Assembly: GCA_030830005.1 (NCBI GenBank)
Contig: JAURNV010000016.1
Span: 21,539-85,538 of the forward strand
DNA from: Flavobacteriaceae bacterium
GTDB taxonomy: Bacteria; Bacteroidota; Bacteroidia; Flavobacteriales; Flavobacteriaceae
Direction: 5' to 3'
Length of the DNA: 64,000 nucleotides
A model generated the notes under the pieces. The model was not told where the DNA came from. It made no database searches and was given only the letters and a program-made list of their open reading frames with translations. Below, in pieces: positions 19,813 to 31,493 of this stretch (the first letter of the stretch is position 1; every line of letters begins with the position of its first letter). Made by a program: the position numbers and the translations under genes.

Positions 19813-20355
19813 ATGAACGAAGCTAAAAATGTTTTGACTCCTTTTGTCCTAGCATTTGCTGGTCTTAAAGACGGTTTACATCATTTTTCATTCGACATTA
19901 CTTCAACGTTCTTTGATGCTTTTGACTACACCGAATTTAGCGATGCTGCGCTCGTTGCACAGCTTGAACTAGTCAAAAAAGCAACCCTTCTAGAAGTTCA
20001 TTTAGCTGTTAACGGAACAGTAACCGTTACTTGTGACCTTACAAATGAGCCGTTTGAACTCTCCATTCATCCAACATACGATTTTGTTGTGAAGTTTGGA
20101 GAAGAATACAACGATGAAAATGAAGATTTGCTTGTGTTGCCACACGGCTCACACCAGTTTGACATATCGCAAGCACTTTTTGAAACTATCGTGTTGGCGT
20201 TACCACAAAAACGAATTCACCCAGGTGTAGAAAACGGAACGTTACAATCTGATTTGTTAGACCGCTTAGCGGAACTGTATCCAAAAGAAAGCACCAAAGC
20301 ACCTGAAACTACGGATCCTCGTTGGGATGCGTTAAAAAAATTAAAGAAAGACTAA
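19813..20355 (+). CDS. YceD/DUF177 family protein
   Basis: VTCDLTNEPFELSIHPTYDFVVKFGEE; immediately upstream of rpmF. Confidence 0.85.
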   Translation: MNEAKNVLTPFVLAFAGLKDGLHHFSFDITSTFFDAFDYTEFSDAALVAQLELVKKATLLEVHLAVNGTVTVTCDLTNEPFELSIHPTYDFVVKFGEEYNDENEDLLVLPHGSHQFDISQALFETIVLALPQKRIHPGVENGTLQSDLLDRLAELYPKESTKAPETTDPRWDALKKLKKD

Positions 20356-20367
20356 AAAACAGCTGTT

Positions 20368-20565
20368 ATGGCACATCCAAAACGAAAAATTTCCAAAACG
20401 CGTCGTGATAAACGCCGCACACACTACAAGGCCGTTGCACCTCAAATTGCTACGTGTAGCACCACGGGTGAGTCACATTTATACCATCGTGCACACTGGC
20501 ATGAAGGGAAATTATACTATAGAGGGAAGGTTTTAATAGACAATTCTGCTCAAACAGAGGCATAA
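20368..20565 (+). CDS. rpmF: 50S ribosomal protein L32
   Basis: [22 protein letters not shown]... Confidence 0.97.
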   Translation: MAHPKRKISKTRRDKRRTHYKAVAPQIATCSTTGESHLYHRAHWHEGKLYYRGKVLIDNSAQTEA

Positions 20566-20588
20566 TCGCACCTATACAATATCTCATC

Positions 20589-20615
20589 GCGCCTTTCGTA
20601 AAAGGCGCTTTTTTT
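20589..20615 (+). terminator. Intrinsic terminator downstream of rpmF
   Basis: GCGCCTTT-CGTA-AAAGGCGC perfect 8-bp stem followed by TTTTTTT. Confidence 0.85.
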
Positions 20616-20696
20616 AGCCCTTTTACTAAGTTTTTGTCTATTTTTTGCCTAAAATGGGCAGTTTTTTACTAATTTTCGCCAAAATTTGTAGAAATA

Positions 20697-20704
20697 TACT
20701 TTTG
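20697..20704 (+). promoter_or_regulatory. Candidate -7 element for fabH-accBC
   Basis: TACTTTTG (TAnnTTTG) 16 nt before the fabH ATG. Confidence 0.4.
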
Positions 20705-20719
20705 TGTATTTCGGTTTAG

Positions 20720-21715
20720 ATGACTACAATAACTGCAGCCATTACCGCCGTTGGAGGCTACGTCCCAGAGCATGTGCTCAACAATGCTGCCTTAGAGCAA
20801 ATGGTTGACACAAGCGATGAGTGGATAACTACGCGCACAGGGATAAAAGAGCGTCGAATTTTAAAACCTACCTCTCTTGGAACTTCTTTTATGGCTATAG
20901 CAGCAGCAAGAGAGCTTATTCAAAAGAAAGGGCTAAACCCTTCAACAATTGATTTGGTTATTGTAAGTACCGCAACTCCTGATATGCCAGTTTCCTCAAC
21001 AGCAGCCTATGTGGCTACTGAATTGGGCGCAACAAATGCTTTTGGTTATGACTTGCAGGGCGCTTGCTCAGGGTTTTTGTATGGCATGTCTGTTGCTTCA
21101 GCACATATTTCGTCTGGGCGTTACAAAAAAGTACTTTTAATAGGTGCAGATACTATGTCTTCAATTATTGATTATACTGATCGTACAACTTGTGTTATTT
21201 TCGGAGATGGTGCTGGGGCTGTACTTTTTGAGCCTAATGAAGAAGGGTTTGGCCTTCAAGATGAGGTCCTCCGCGTTGATGGTAATGGCAGATCTTTTTT
21301 AAAAATTGAAGCCGGGGGGTCGATGATGCCTGCTTCTGCCGAAACGGTATCTGCGCGAAAACATTTTTTGTACCAAGAAGGAAAATCTGTATTCAAATTT
21401 GCTGTTTCAAATATGACGCGTGCAGTTAATCAGCTCCTTGAGCAAAACAACCTTACTAAAAACGATATCGATTATGTTGTCGCGCATCAAGCAAATAAGC
21501 GTATTTTAGATGCAATTGCAAAAAACCTAGCTTTGCAACACGACCAAATGCTTATCAATATTGAACGCTATGGCAATACAACCGCAGCAACCTTGCCATT
21601 ATTATTGTGGGACTACGAGGATAAACTTAAAAAAAATCAAAAATTACTATTTACCGCGTTTGGTGGTGGTTTCACTTGGGGAGCTACCTACCTAACATGG
21701 GCATATAACAACTAA
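20720..21715 (+). CDS. fabH: 3-oxoacyl-ACP synthase III
   Basis: [45 protein letters not shown]. Confidence 0.96.
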   Translation: MTTITAAITAVGGYVPEHVLNNAALEQMVDTSDEWITTRTGIKERRILKPTSLGTSFMAIAAARELIQKKGLNPSTIDLVIVSTATPDMPVSSTAAYVATELGATNAFGYDLQGACSGFLYGMSVASAHISSGRYKKVLLIGADTMSSIIDYTDRTTCVIFGDGAGAVLFEPNEEGFGLQDEVLRVDGNGRSFLKIEAGGSMMPASAETVSARKHFLYQEGKSVFKFAVSNMTRAVNQLLEQNNLTKNDIDYVVAHQANKRILDAIAKNLALQHDQMLINIERYGNTTAATLPLLLWDYEDKLKKNQKLLFTAFGGGFTWGATYLTWAYNN

Positions 21716-21725
21716 AACAAGAATC

Positions 21726-22214
21726 ATGGAATTAAAAGAAATCCAAAACCTAATAAAGTTTGTAGCCAAATCAGGGGCTAGCGAAGTAAGCCTAGAAATG
21801 GGGGAGATTAAAATTACCATTAAAACAGATAAAGGTGAAGCTATTGTGCCCGTGGCGGCTATTCCACAAGCTTCGCCTGTAATGATTTCTCCTGCTCCAG
21901 AAGTTAGCGCTGCCCCGGTAGCAGCTACACCTGTTGCGCCTGCCGCCTCTACTGTTGAATCAGCAGCATCGAATCAAAATACTGTAAAGTCTCCTATTAT
22001 TGGAACCTTCTACCGAAAACCTTCCCCTGATAAACCTAACTTCGTTGAAGTAGGAGATCGTGTAAACGAAGGTGACACCCTTTGTGTGATTGAGGCAATG
22101 AAGCTCTTTAACGAAATTGAAGCGGAAACAAGCGGAACTATTGTTCAAATTTTAGTTGATGATTCGTCACCCGTAGAATTTGACCAGCCTCTTTTCATAA
22201 TTGATCCTGCTTAA
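21726..22214 (+). CDS. accB: Acetyl-CoA carboxylase biotin carboxyl carrier protein
   Basis: Pro/Ala linker then [17 protein letters not shown] biotinylation motif. Confidence 0.97.
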   Translation: MELKEIQNLIKFVAKSGASEVSLEMGEIKITIKTDKGEAIVPVAAIPQASPVMISPAPEVSAAPVAATPVAPAASTVESAASNQNTVKSPIIGTFYRKPSPDKPNFVEVGDRVNEGDTLCVIEAMKLFNEIEAETSGTIVQILVDDSSPVEFDQPLFIIDPA

Positions 22215-22225
22215 AAACTTGCTTT

Positions 22226-23569
22226 ATGTTTAAAAAGATACTTGTCGCCAATCGAGGCGAAATTGCGCTACGTGTTATTCGAACATGCCGAGAAATGGGC
22301 ATCAAAACTGTAGCTGTTTACTCCAAAGCAGATGCAGATAGTCTACACGTTCGCTTTGCCGACGAAGCCGTTTGTATTGGTCCAGCAGCTAGCAGTGAGT
22401 CTTACCTTAAGATAGCAAACATCATTGCTGCTGCAGAAATTACCAATGCAGATGCAATTCACCCCGGCTATGGCTTTCTTTCTGAAAATGCTAAATTTTC
22501 AAAAATTTGTGAAGAACATCGAATCAAGTTTATTGGGGCTTCTGCTCAAATGATTCAACAAATGGGAGACAAAGCTACTGCCAAGGCTACAATGAAAGCT
22601 GCCGGTGTTCCTACCATTCCTGGTTCTGAGGGAATCATTGCTTCTTTTGAGGATTGTCAGAAACTTGCAAAAGAAATGGGCTATCCAGTAATGCTTAAGG
22701 CTACCGCAGGTGGTGGTGGAAAAGGCATGCGCGCAGTATGGAAAGCGGATGCTTTGGAAAAAGCTTGGGAAAGTGCCCGTCAAGAGTCAAAAGCCGCCTT
22801 TGGAAACGATGATATGTATATGGAAAAACTGATAGAGGAACCAAGACATATTGAAATTCAAGTGGTTGGTGACTCTTTTGGAAAAGCCTGTCATTTGTCT
22901 GAGCGTGACTGCTCCGTTCAACGCCGTCACCAAAAACTGACTGAAGAAACGCCTTCTCCCTTTATGACCGATAAACTACGAAAAGATATGGGTGCTGCAG
23001 CAGTAAAAGCGGCAGAATACATAAAATATGAGGGTGCAGGAACAGTTGAGTTTTTGGTTGATAAGCACCGAAATTTCTATTTTATGGAGATGAATACTCG
23101 TATCCAAGTAGAACATCCAATAACCGAGCAAGTTATTGACTTCGATTTGATTGCTGAACAAATCAAAGTCGCTGCAGGAGTGCCAATTGAAGGTAAAAAC
23201 TACTTCCCAAAATTACATTCCATTGAATGCCGTATAAATGCAGAAGACCCGTATAATGATTTTCGGCCATCACCAGGAGTGATAAACACACTACATACCC
23301 CTGGGGGGCATGGGGTGCGCTTAGATACGCATGTTTATGGAGGCTATATGATTCCTCCATACTATGACTCAATGATAGCAAAGCTGATTACCACAGCACA
23401 AACTAGAGAAGAAGCCATCAATAAAATGAAACGTGCTTTGGATGAGTTTGTTATCGAAGGCGTAAAAACTACCATTCCATTCCATCGTCAATTAATGGAT
23501 CATCCAGAGTATGTGGCGGGTAATTACACTACCAAGTTTATGGAGGATTTTGAAATGGAGGAGGAATAG
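22226..23569 (+). CDS. accC: Acetyl-CoA carboxylase biotin carboxylase subunit
   Basis: [43 protein letters not shown]. Confidence 0.97.
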   Translation: MFKKILVANRGEIALRVIRTCREMGIKTVAVYSKADADSLHVRFADEAVCIGPAASSESYLKIANIIAAAEITNADAIHPGYGFLSENAKFSKICEEHRIKFIGASAQMIQQMGDKATAKATMKAAGVPTIPGSEGIIASFEDCQKLAKEMGYPVMLKATAGGGGKGMRAVWKADALEKAWESARQESKAAFGNDDMYMEKLIEEPRHIEIQVVGDSFGKACHLSERDCSVQRRHQKLTEETPSPFMTDKLRKDMGAAAVKAAEYIKYEGAGTVEFLVDKHRNFYFMEMNTRIQVEHPITEQVIDFDLIAEQIKVAAGVPIEGKNYFPKLHSIECRINAEDPYNDFRPSPGVINTLHTPGGHGVRLDTHVYGGYMIPPYYDSMIAKLITTAQTREEAINKMKRALDEFVIEGVKTTIPFHRQLMDHPEYVAGNYTTKFMEDFEMEEE

Positions 23570-25693
23570 TTATCCTTTTATTTTTTTACTCGGCAACACT
23601 TTAAAGCCCATATTGTATAGTGTAAACGCAAAGATATCTGCGTACTGCTCAATTGTTTTATCAACAGGAGTTCCTGCTCCATGCCCCGCATTGGTTTCAA
23701 TACGAATAAGTACTGGGTTTTCTCCTGTTTGTTTATCTTGAACTTCTGCAGCAAACTTAAAAGAATGTGCCGGAACAACACGATCATCATGGTCTCCTGT
23801 AGTTACCAAAGTTGCTGGATAAGCTGTACTTGGTTTCACGTTGTGTAAAGGGGAGTATCCCTTCAGATACTCAAACATTTCCTTAGATTGTTGTGCGGTA
23901 CCGTAATCGTATGCCCATCCTGCCCCTGCCGTAAAAGTATGATAGCGCAACATGTCTAGAACACCTACCGCGGGCAGCGCTACTTTGAAAAGCTCTGGGC
24001 GTTGTGTCATGGTAGCACCTACCAGTAATCCGCCATTTGAGCCGCCACGAATTGCAAGATATTCTGGACTGGTATAGTTGTTGTCTATTAAATATTCGGC
24101 AGCTGCAATAAAGTCGTCAAAAACATTTTGCTTATTTAATTGCGTTCCTGCATTGTGCCATGCCTTTCCATATTCACCACCGCCGCGAAGGTTGGGTACT
24201 GCATATACACCCCCTTGCATCAGCCAAACCGCATTTGTGATACTAAAGGTTGGGGTAAGACTAATATTAAATCCGCCGTAGCCATATAAAATGGTAGGTG
24301 TTTTGCTGTCACGTTTAAGTCCCTTTTTGTGCGTAATCATCATGGGAACTTTTGTTCCGTCTTTTGAGGTATAGAAAACTTGCTTGGATTCAAAGTCTGA
24401 CGGAGAAAAAGCAATTTCGGGTGCCCAGTACTGACGCGTTAGTCCTGTTTTTGGGTTTAAGCTAAACGATGATGCGGGCGTATGATAATTTGAAAAGCTA
24501 TAATATAATACTTCCTGATTTTTTTTACCACTAAAACCACTTGCGCTTCCTGCAGCAGGCAATACAATTTCACGAATGACCTTGCCGTTATAGTTGTATT
24601 GATACACTTTAGAAAGCGCATCGACCATATATTCAGCAAAAAAATAGCCACTACCACTACTGATACTCAAAACGTCTTTTTGTTCAGGGATAAGGTCTTC
24701 CCAAAATTCAGGCGAAGGCGATGTAATAGTGGTTTTTATAAGCTTCTTGTTGGGTGCATTCAAATTAGTTACTAAGAAGAAAATTTCTCCTTTTGTGTCT
24801 AGTACATAGGTGTCTGAATCCTCGTTATCTACAATTGTAATCAGTTTGGAAGTAGGATTCTTAAGGTCTTTTACAAACAGTTTATTGCCAGAAGTGGTAT
24901 TCGATGCGCTAATGAATAAATAACGTTGATCGTCAGAAACATCTCCACCCACATAACGATGCTTTTGGTCCGTTGTTCCTCCAAAAACAATTTTGTCTTC
25001 AGCTTGAGGGGATCCTAATTTGTGGTAATATAATTTGTGTTGATCTGTCTTAGCGGAAAGTTCTGAGCCGTCGGGTTTATCATAAGATGAGTAAAAAAAG
25101 CCATCGTTCCCTTTCCAAGAAACCGAACTGAATTTCACATTGGTAAGCGTATCCTCCAAAATGGTTTTAGATGCTGCGTCTATTACAATTATTTTACGCC
25201 AATCGGAGCCGCCTTCCGAAATTAGGTACGCCAATCGGCTTCCATCTTTGGTAAATCGAACACCCGCCAAAGAAGTGGTTCCATCTTCGGAAAAAGTGTT
25301 TGGGTCTAGAAATACTTCTGGGACTTTGTCTCCTTTTTGGCGATACAATACATAGTGATTTTGTAAGCCGTCGTTTTTGTAAAAATAGGTATAATCGCCC
25401 TCTACAAAAGGTGTTGAGCGTTTTTCGTAATTCCAAAGTTTGGTTAAAGATTCCTTTAACTCATCCCTAAAAGGAATATTGTCTAAATACTCAAAAGTGA
25501 TTTCATTTTGACGAGAAACCCAATCTTCCGTTTCAGCGGATCGGTCATCTTCTAACCAGCGATAAGGGTCTTCTACTGCTTGACCAAAAAAGCTATCGAC
25601 AACAATTTCTTTCTTTGTTTCGGGGTACATAATGGGTGCTTTTTTGGAGCAGGATGAAATTAAAACTAGCAATAAAAGAAATACAAGGCGCAT
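23570..25693 (-). CDS. S9 family prolyl oligopeptidase (lipoprotein)
   Basis: Lipobox [56 protein letters not shown]. Confidence 0.95.
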   Translation of the reverse strand: MRLVFLLLLVLISSCSKKAPIMYPETKKEIVVDSFFGQAVEDPYRWLEDDRSAETEDWVSRQNEITFEYLDNIPFRDELKESLTKLWNYEKRSTPFVEGDYTYFYKNDGLQNHYVLYRQKGDKVPEVFLDPNTFSEDGTTSLAGVRFTKDGSRLAYLISEGGSDWRKIIVIDAASKTILEDTLTNVKFSSVSWKGNDGFFYSSYDKPDGSELSAKTDQHKLYYHKLGSPQAEDKIVFGGTTDQKHRYVGGDVSDDQRYLFISASNTTSGNKLFVKDLKNPTSKLITIVDNEDSDTYVLDTKGEIFFLVTNLNAPNKKLIKTTITSPSPEFWEDLIPEQKDVLSISSGSGYFFAEYMVDALSKVYQYNYNGKVIREIVLPAAGSASGFSGKKNQEVLYYSFSNYHTPASSFSLNPKTGLTRQYWAPEIAFSPSDFESKQVFYTSKDGTKVPMMITHKKGLKRDSKTPTILYGYGGFNISLTPTFSITNAVWLMQGGVYAVPNLRGGGEYGKAWHNAGTQLNKQNVFDDFIAAAEYLIDNNYTSPEYLAIRGGSNGGLLVGATMTQRPELFKVALPAVGVLDMLRYHTFTAGAGWAYDYGTAQQSKEMFEYLKGYSPLHNVKPSTAYPATLVTTGDHDDRVVPAHSFKFAAEVQDKQTGENPVLIRIETNAGHGAGTPVDKTIEQYADIFAFTLYNMGFKVLPSKKIKG

Positions 25694-25744
25694 AATCATA
25701 AATTTACCAACAAGGTAGAAAAAATTACAATACGCTAAAAAATA

Positions 25745-26731
25745 TTATAATAGCCCCGCTTCTATTAAATATTCCGCAATTTGTACGGTATTGGTAGCCG
25801 CGCCTTTGCGTAGGTTGTCTGCAACGATCCAAAGATTAAGCCCATTATCTTGAGAGTTGTCTTTTCTGATACGCCCTACAAAAACCTCATCTTTTCCGTG
25901 TGCGTTTAATGGCATGGGGTAGTCGTTACTTTTTAGGTCGTCTTGTACTACAATCCCCGGTGTTTCGGAAAGTAATTGACGTACTTCATTTAACTCAGCA
26001 GGATTGCTTAACGTAAGGTTTACCGACTCGCTATGACCGCCAACGACTGGAATTCGTACTGCAGTTGCGGTTACCCGAATATTTGGGTCTAAAATTTTAT
26101 GTGTTTCGTTTACCAATTTCATCTCTTCTTTGGTATACAAATTATCCAAGAAAACATCACAGTGTGGCAAGGCATTTCGATGAATAGGGTGTGGATATGC
26201 GGTTTCGCCTTCAATGCCCTTATATTCATTTTCAAGTTGTTGTACCGCTTTTACACCAGTTCCAGTAATGGATTGGTATGTAGAAACCACTACACGCTCT
26301 ATGCCAAATGCGCGATGAATGGGAGCAAGCGCCATTACCATCTGAATAGTAGAGCAGTTTGGGTTAGCAATAATTTTATCTTCTGCAGTAAGGACATGTG
26401 CATTTATTTCAGGCACAATAAGTTTATGATCTGGATGCATTCTCCACGCTGAAGAATTATCTATAACCGTACAACCTACCTCAGCAAATTTTGGAGCCCA
26501 TGTAAGTGATGTTTCACCTCCTGCAGAAAATAACGCAATCTCGGGCTTTAACGAAACGGCCTCTTCCAGCCCCACAACGCTGTAGTTTTTTCCTAAATAT
26601 TCTAATTGTTTGCCTACAGAACGTGCTGAAGCTACTGGAATTAACTCTGTGATGGGAAATTGTCTTTCTGCCAACACTTTTAACATGACTTCGCCCACCA
26701 TTCCGGTGGCTCCTACTACTGCTACGCGCAT
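25745..26731 (-). CDS. asd: Aspartate-semialdehyde dehydrogenase
   Basis: VAVVGATGMVGEVML; IIANPNCSTIQMVMAL; RIPVVGGHSESVNL. Confidence 0.96.
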   Translation of the reverse strand: MRVAVVGATGMVGEVMLKVLAERQFPITELIPVASARSVGKQLEYLGKNYSVVGLEEAVSLKPEIALFSAGGETSLTWAPKFAEVGCTVIDNSSAWRMHPDHKLIVPEINAHVLTAEDKIIANPNCSTIQMVMALAPIHRAFGIERVVVSTYQSITGTGVKAVQQLENEYKGIEGETAYPHPIHRNALPHCDVFLDNLYTKEEMKLVNETHKILDPNIRVTATAVRIPVVGGHSESVNLTLSNPAELNEVRQLLSETPGIVVQDDLKSNDYPMPLNAHGKDEVFVGRIRKDNSQDNGLNLWIVADNLRKGAATNTVQIAEYLIEAGLL

Positions 26732-26829
26732 ATCTTAAATTTTGCTGCGAATGTACGCCATTCGTCAAATAAATCTGAATTGCTAATCACGTTTATCAAA
26801 AAAATAACGTTTTGTTTTATTTATAACAA

Positions 26830-27927
26830 TCAGTTTACGATTCTTCGCTTGATACGCTGTGAAAGCCCTGTTATAAGCTCGTAAGAAATCGTGCCCGCAT
26901 TATTTGCTAAGGCCTCGGCGCTTGCACTTGGGCCAATCACGATGACCTCATCGCCTTCCTGGCATTCAATGTGAGTTACATCTACCATGATCATATCCAT
27001 ACAAACATTACCTAAGATAGGTGCTTTTTTACCATGTATCCACACAAAACCATTCCCGTTGCCATAAATACGTCCTATACCATCAGCATGCCCCAATGGA
27101 AGCGTTGCTGTTTTGGTTGTAGTTGTGGCAATAAATGCACGATTATAACCAAGCGAATCTCCTTTTTGGAGTGTGTGAAGTTGGGATATGATTGTTTTTA
27201 GGGTCAATACGGGCTTGAGTTCAGCGTCCACTTGGGTGGCGTTTCCATAGCCATATAGGCTAATCCCGGTGCGTACCATAGCGTATTGTGCTTCTGGATA
27301 GTTAAGCACACCGGACGTATTTAATACGTGAAAATTAGTGTTTGGAAAAGTTTTTATTACCCTGTCTACAATTACAGCAAACGCACTCAATTGCCTTTTG
27401 GTAAACGCATCGTCTTTCAGATCATCAGAAGAAGCTAGATGCGAATACACTCCTTTAAGCTGTACACATTTGCTTTCTTCTGCTATGCGCGCTATTAGAC
27501 TTTTACTTTCCTTAGGTTCAAATCCAAGCCTGTTTAGACCTGTATTAAATTTTACATGTATGGGATATTCTTTTTCATTACTTTCTTTAGCGGCGTTAAT
27601 AAACGCATCAAAAATACGATGGCTATATAGGCCAGGTTCAAGCTTATGTTCGATTAAGGATTTAAGATTTGGCTCCTGAGGATGCAACACCAAAATGGGT
27701 TTGTCAATACCTGCTTTTCTCAAAGCAATTCCTTCATGAACGTAGGCCACGCCAAAATAATCAACACCCGTTTCGGCTAGACATTTCGCGACGGCAATGG
27801 CGTCGCTACCATAACCAAAGGCCTTGACAACGGCCAACAGCTTGGTTTCATCTGCCAAATGCTTTCGCAAAAATTGATAGTTATGTCTTAGATTAGGAAA
27901 ATGAATTTCCAATATTGTCTCACTCAT
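26830..27927 (-). CDS. alr: Alanine racemase
   Basis: AVVKAFGYGSDAIAVAK PLP-lysine motif; VRTGISLYGYG; GNVCMDMIMVDVT. Confidence 0.94.
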   Translation of the reverse strand: MSETILEIHFPNLRHNYQFLRKHLADETKLLAVVKAFGYGSDAIAVAKCLAETGVDYFGVAYVHEGIALRKAGIDKPILVLHPQEPNLKSLIEHKLEPGLYSHRIFDAFINAAKESNEKEYPIHVKFNTGLNRLGFEPKESKSLIARIAEESKCVQLKGVYSHLASSDDLKDDAFTKRQLSAFAVIVDRVIKTFPNTNFHVLNTSGVLNYPEAQYAMVRTGISLYGYGNATQVDAELKPVLTLKTIISQLHTLQKGDSLGYNRAFIATTTTKTATLPLGHADGIGRIYGNGNGFVWIHGKKAPILGNVCMDMIMVDVTHIECQEGDEVIVIGPSASAEALANNAGTISYELITGLSQRIKRRIVN

Positions 27928-27933
27928 GCTGTT

Positions 27934-28572
27934 TCAACCCTTTTTTTGGTTAACTCCCTTTTCTCTTTTTGATTGAGTTGCTTTCTTTGCGCTTTTTGCT
28001 CCCATGGCGTTATGAAAAGCAGCTCTGCTAAGAGGTTCGTATTCTTCTTTTTCGCCAAGCATTACAAGGTTTTCACTTTCATTTTTTCGAAAACTATACT
28101 GTGCCAATTGTCCTGTGCGAGGACATATTGCATGGACTTTGGTGACATATTCAGCTATAGCCATCAAATTTGGCATAGGGCCAAAGGGGTTTCCTTTAAA
28201 ATCCATGTCTAATCCTGCCACAATAACTCGAATTCCTTTATTTGCCAAATGGTTACACACACTAACAATTTCATCGTCAAAAAACTGGGCCTCATCAATG
28301 CCTACCACATTACATCCATTTGCTAACGTTCGAATATTGGCTGCATTTGCTACTGGAGTTGAAACAACTTCATTGGCATCGTGTGAAACAACTTTTTCTT
28401 GGGCGTACCTACTATCAACAGAGGGTTTAAAAATTTTAACTTTTTGCTTTGCAATTGAAGCGCGCTTAAGTCTTCGTATTAACTCTTCCGTTTTTCCCGA
28501 AAACATAGAGCCCGTAATGACCTCAATCCAGCCAAAAGAACGATTGCTATATGGGTTATTTTCGAGGAACAT
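27934..28572 (-). CDS. tdk: Thymidine kinase
   Basis: GWIEVITGSMFSGKTEELIRRLKRA; NVVGIDEAQFFDDEIV. Confidence 0.96.
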   Translation of the reverse strand: MFLENNPYSNRSFGWIEVITGSMFSGKTEELIRRLKRASIAKQKVKIFKPSVDSRYAQEKVVSHDANEVVSTPVANAANIRTLANGCNVVGIDEAQFFDDEIVSVCNHLANKGIRVIVAGLDMDFKGNPFGPMPNLMAIAEYVTKVHAICPRTGQLAQYSFRKNESENLVMLGEKEEYEPLSRAAFHNAMGAKSAKKATQSKREKGVNQKKG

Positions 28573-28646
28573 ACTTTTAATTTTTATTTCCTGATGCCAA
28601 GATACGCATGAACCATTAAAAGTATTAAATTTAGAGAGCCGAAATT

Positions 28647-29081
28647 ATGGGAGAAAAAAAAGTTATTCATAGCGATGCTGAAAAGAAAATCATGAGTCTA
28701 GCGCACGATATCTTACGAAGCCGTTCTCGTATGAGTCTTGCAGACATTAATGCCAAAGCCTTGGAAATTGTATCTCTTACAACTCCAAATGCAACTAATC
28801 TTTCTTCAGAGGCTGCCATAACAACATTAGAAGAAGCACTACAAAATCATGAAAATGAATTGGTCTTTGAACCAATTTCTTACGATTATGTAACTAGTCT
28901 TTTTGAAGGAAGTCGTGCCGATTATCAACGAATAATGTCTATGTTGAGTTCTAAAGAAACTGCTGAGGAGGCACAGCATTTTATTGAGCAACACATACAA
29001 CCCGAGTACGACTGGAGCGCTAAACAAAAGGAAGTTTCTGCGTTTTTGGCACATGTTTCGGACATGTTTATTTCACGTTAA
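28647..29081 (+). CDS. Hypothetical protein
   Basis: 144 aa ORF filling the tdk-rsmI gap, ATG start, charged/helical composition; no domain recognised. Confidence 0.65.
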   Translation: MGEKKVIHSDAEKKIMSLAHDILRSRSRMSLADINAKALEIVSLTTPNATNLSSEAAITTLEEALQNHENELVFEPISYDYVTSLFEGSRADYQRIMSMLSSKETAEEAQHFIEQHIQPEYDWSAKQKEVSAFLAHVSDMFISR

Positions 29082-29092
29082 AGCAGATTGAT

Positions 29093-29788
29093 TTGGAAGA
29101 ACTTAAAGAAATTAACGTTACTAACGGGCTATGGCTGGTACCAACGCCAATAGGGAATTTGTCAGATATTACGCTTAGGGCTCTAGAGGTGCTGCGCTGT
29201 GCTGACCTGATTTTGGCAGAGGATACCCGAACTACAGGGAAACTCTTAAAGAAGTTTGATATCGACACGCCTATGCGCTCTTATCATATGCATAACGAGC
29301 ATAAATCCTTGTCTAAAATCACACAAGAATTGTCTGCGGGCGGTTGTTTTGCTTTGGTTTCGGATGCTGGAAGCCCTGGTATCTCAGATCCTGGATTTTT
29401 GTTAGTCCGCGCATGTGTAACTGAACAAATCCCCGTGCATGCACTTCCCGGCGCCACTGCCCTTGTTCCGGCCCTTACTCTTAGCGGATTGCCATCTGAA
29501 CGCTTTAGTTTCGAAGGTTTTTTGCCTCAAAAAAAGGGGCGGCTTACCCGTTTAAAAAGCTTAGTAGACGAACAACGAACTATGGTGTTTTACGAATCTC
29601 CCCATCGTTTAGTAAAAACCCTTACAGAACTTGCCGTACAGCTTGGAGGAGATAGAAACGCTAGTGTGTCTAGGGAGCTTTCTAAAAAGTTCGAAGAAAC
29701 TATACGCGGAACACTTGCAGAACTTATTTTACATTTTACTCATGCCCCTACTAAGGGTGAATTTGTCATCGTTGTACAAGGAAAATGA
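29093..29788 (+). CDS. rsmI: 16S rRNA (cytidine(1402)-2'-O)-methyltransferase
   Basis: LWLVPTPIGNLSDITLRALEVL; AEDTRTTGKLLKKF; SDAGSPGISDPG; non-ATG start (TTG 29093 or ATT 29087). Confidence 0.95.
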   Translation: MEELKEINVTNGLWLVPTPIGNLSDITLRALEVLRCADLILAEDTRTTGKLLKKFDIDTPMRSYHMHNEHKSLSKITQELSAGGCFALVSDAGSPGISDPGFLLVRACVTEQIPVHALPGATALVPALTLSGLPSERFSFEGFLPQKKGRLTRLKSLVDEQRTMVFYESPHRLVKTLTELAVQLGGDRNASVSRELSKKFEETIRGTLAELILHFTHAPTKGEFVIVVQGK

Positions 29789-29789
29789 T

Positions 29790-31493
29790 ATGCGTTGGAA
29801 CTATAAGCCTACCCCTAACAAAGCCATTGTAACCAACTTAAAAGAACGTTTGGGTGTAGATACCGTTATCGCTACCCTATTAGCCCAACGCAAAATAGAT
29901 ACATTTGATGCTGCAAAAACTTATTTTAGGCCCCATTTTGATCAGCTTCACGATCCTTTTTTAATGCAAGACATGGACAAAGCTGTATTGCGCTTATTAA
30001 ACGCTATCACGCAGCAAGAATCTATCATGGTTTTTGGCGATTATGATGTTGACGGCACTACTTCAGTTGCTATGGTTAGTCATTTCTTACAACAGCATGG
30101 TGTTTCTGTGATGTCATATATTCCCGACCGTTACGACGAAGGATATGGGGTGTCTAAAAAAGGGATTGATGCCGCAAAAAACGCAAACATCTCTTGTATG
30201 ATTGTACTGGACTGTGGTGTAAAGGCAATTGATTTAATTGATTATGCTAATTCGTTAGAAATAGATGTTATTGTTTGTGACCACCATAATCCGAGTAAAA
30301 AACTTCCTAATGCATTGGCTGTATTAGATCCCAAGCGTAACGACTGTGCTTATCCATACAAAGATTTATGCGGCTGCGGGGTAGGATTTAAACTCCTGCA
30401 AGGGATTGTTCAAAAGCAAGGCAAACAGCCCGATGTGCTTTTGCCTTATTTAGATTTTTTAGTTGTTGCCATTGCTGCCGATATTGTCCCTATAACAGGT
30501 GAAAATCGCGCCTTGGCTTTTATGGGATTACAGCAACTGAATACTACCCCCAGACCTGGATTAAAAGTGCTTCTGCGCGACAAAACAGGGGGACAGCTTA
30601 TCTCAGATGTGGTTTTTGGAATGGCTCCGCGGATTAATGCAGCAGGACGCATAAAACACGGGTTATATGCGGTAGAGTTACTGCTTTCAAGTACTGAAGA
30701 AGAAGCTGCAAAAATTGCAGAAACCATAGAAGTTTTTAATACATCCCGAAGAAGCCTTGACCAAGAAATTACGGAAGAAGCGCTCACACAAATTGAAGCA
30801 AACAACGAAACGAATAAAGCAAGTACCGTGCTATATGCGCCGCACTGGCACAAAGGAGTAATTGGAATTGTTGCTTCACGGCTAATTGAAACGTATTATC
30901 GTCCGACCCTTGTCTTTACTCAATCTGATAAAGGGATTTTAGCTGCCTCCGCACGATCCGTTCGTGGGTTTGATGTGTATGCTGCAATTGAAGCGTGCTC
31001 CGAGCACATTATTCAATTTGGCGGTCACAAATATGCCGCAGGGGTTACTTTAAAAGAACACAACTATCAAGCCTTTAAACTTGCTTTTGAGCAATACGTT
31101 AAAAAGACTCTTACTCTAGAACAAAAAGAGCCTGTTTTGGAAGTAGATGTTGAATTGCCTTTTGATGCTATTACACCAAAAATGTTGCGTATCCTAAAGC
31201 AAATGGAGCCCTTTGGCCCTGAAAACAGAAGTCCGGTGTTTTTTGCTGAAAATGTAATTGACAACGGCAACGCAAAGTTGGTCGGTAGAAACAATGATCA
31301 TATCAAAGCGCGCCTTTTACAAGGCAACAGCCCCCCGATTGATGCTATAGGGTTTGGTCTAGGAAATAAACTAGAGCTGCTTAAAAAAGGAAAGCCCTTC
31401 AAAATAGCTTATACGCTCGAGGAAAACCATTGGCAGGGTAATGTAGCGATACAGTTGCGCTTAAAAGACATTCAGCTGGCGTCTTTTTTATAG
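29790..31493 (+). CDS. recJ: Single-stranded-DNA-specific exonuclease RecJ
   Basis: [46 protein letters not shown] 29790 chosen over the ORF-track start 29631. Confidence 0.96.
   Translation: MRWNYKPTPNKAIVTNLKERLGVDTVIATLLAQRKIDTFDAAKTYFRPHFDQLHDPFLMQDMDKAVLRLLNAITQQESIMVFGDYDVDGTTSVAMVSHFLQQHGVSVMSYIPDRYDEGYGVSKKGIDAAKNANISCMIVLDCGVKAIDLIDYANSLEIDVIVCDHHNPSKKLPNALAVLDPKRNDCAYPYKDLCGCGVGFKLLQGIVQKQGKQPDVLLPYLDFLVVAIAADIVPITGENRALAFMGLQQLNTTPRPGLKVLLRDKTGGQLISDVVFGMAPRINAAGRIKHGLYAVELLLSSTEEEAAKIAETIEVFNTSRRSLDQEITEEALTQIEANNETNKASTVLYAPHWHKGVIGIVASRLIETYYRPTLVFTQSDKGILAASARSVRGFDVYAAIEACSEHIIQFGGHKYAAGVTLKEHNYQAFKLAFEQYVKKTLTLEQKEPVLEVDVELPFDAITPKMLRILKQMEPFGPENRSPVFFAENVIDNGNAKLVGRNNDHIKARLLQGNSPPIDAIGFGLGNKLELLKKGKPFKIAYTLEENHWQGNVAIQLRLKDIQLASFL
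31463..31487. terminator. Candidate bidirectional terminator hairpin inside the recJ/pgi convergent overlap
   Basis: AAAAGAC-N11-GTCTTTT inverted repeat with T-run on either strand, spanning the stop-codon region of both genes. Confidence 0.4.

Noticed and set aside
29631-29789. N-terminal extension of recJ overlapping rsmI
   Set aside because: The translation over this stretch is an out-of-frame reading of rsmI; ATG 29790 fits the RecJ N-terminus.
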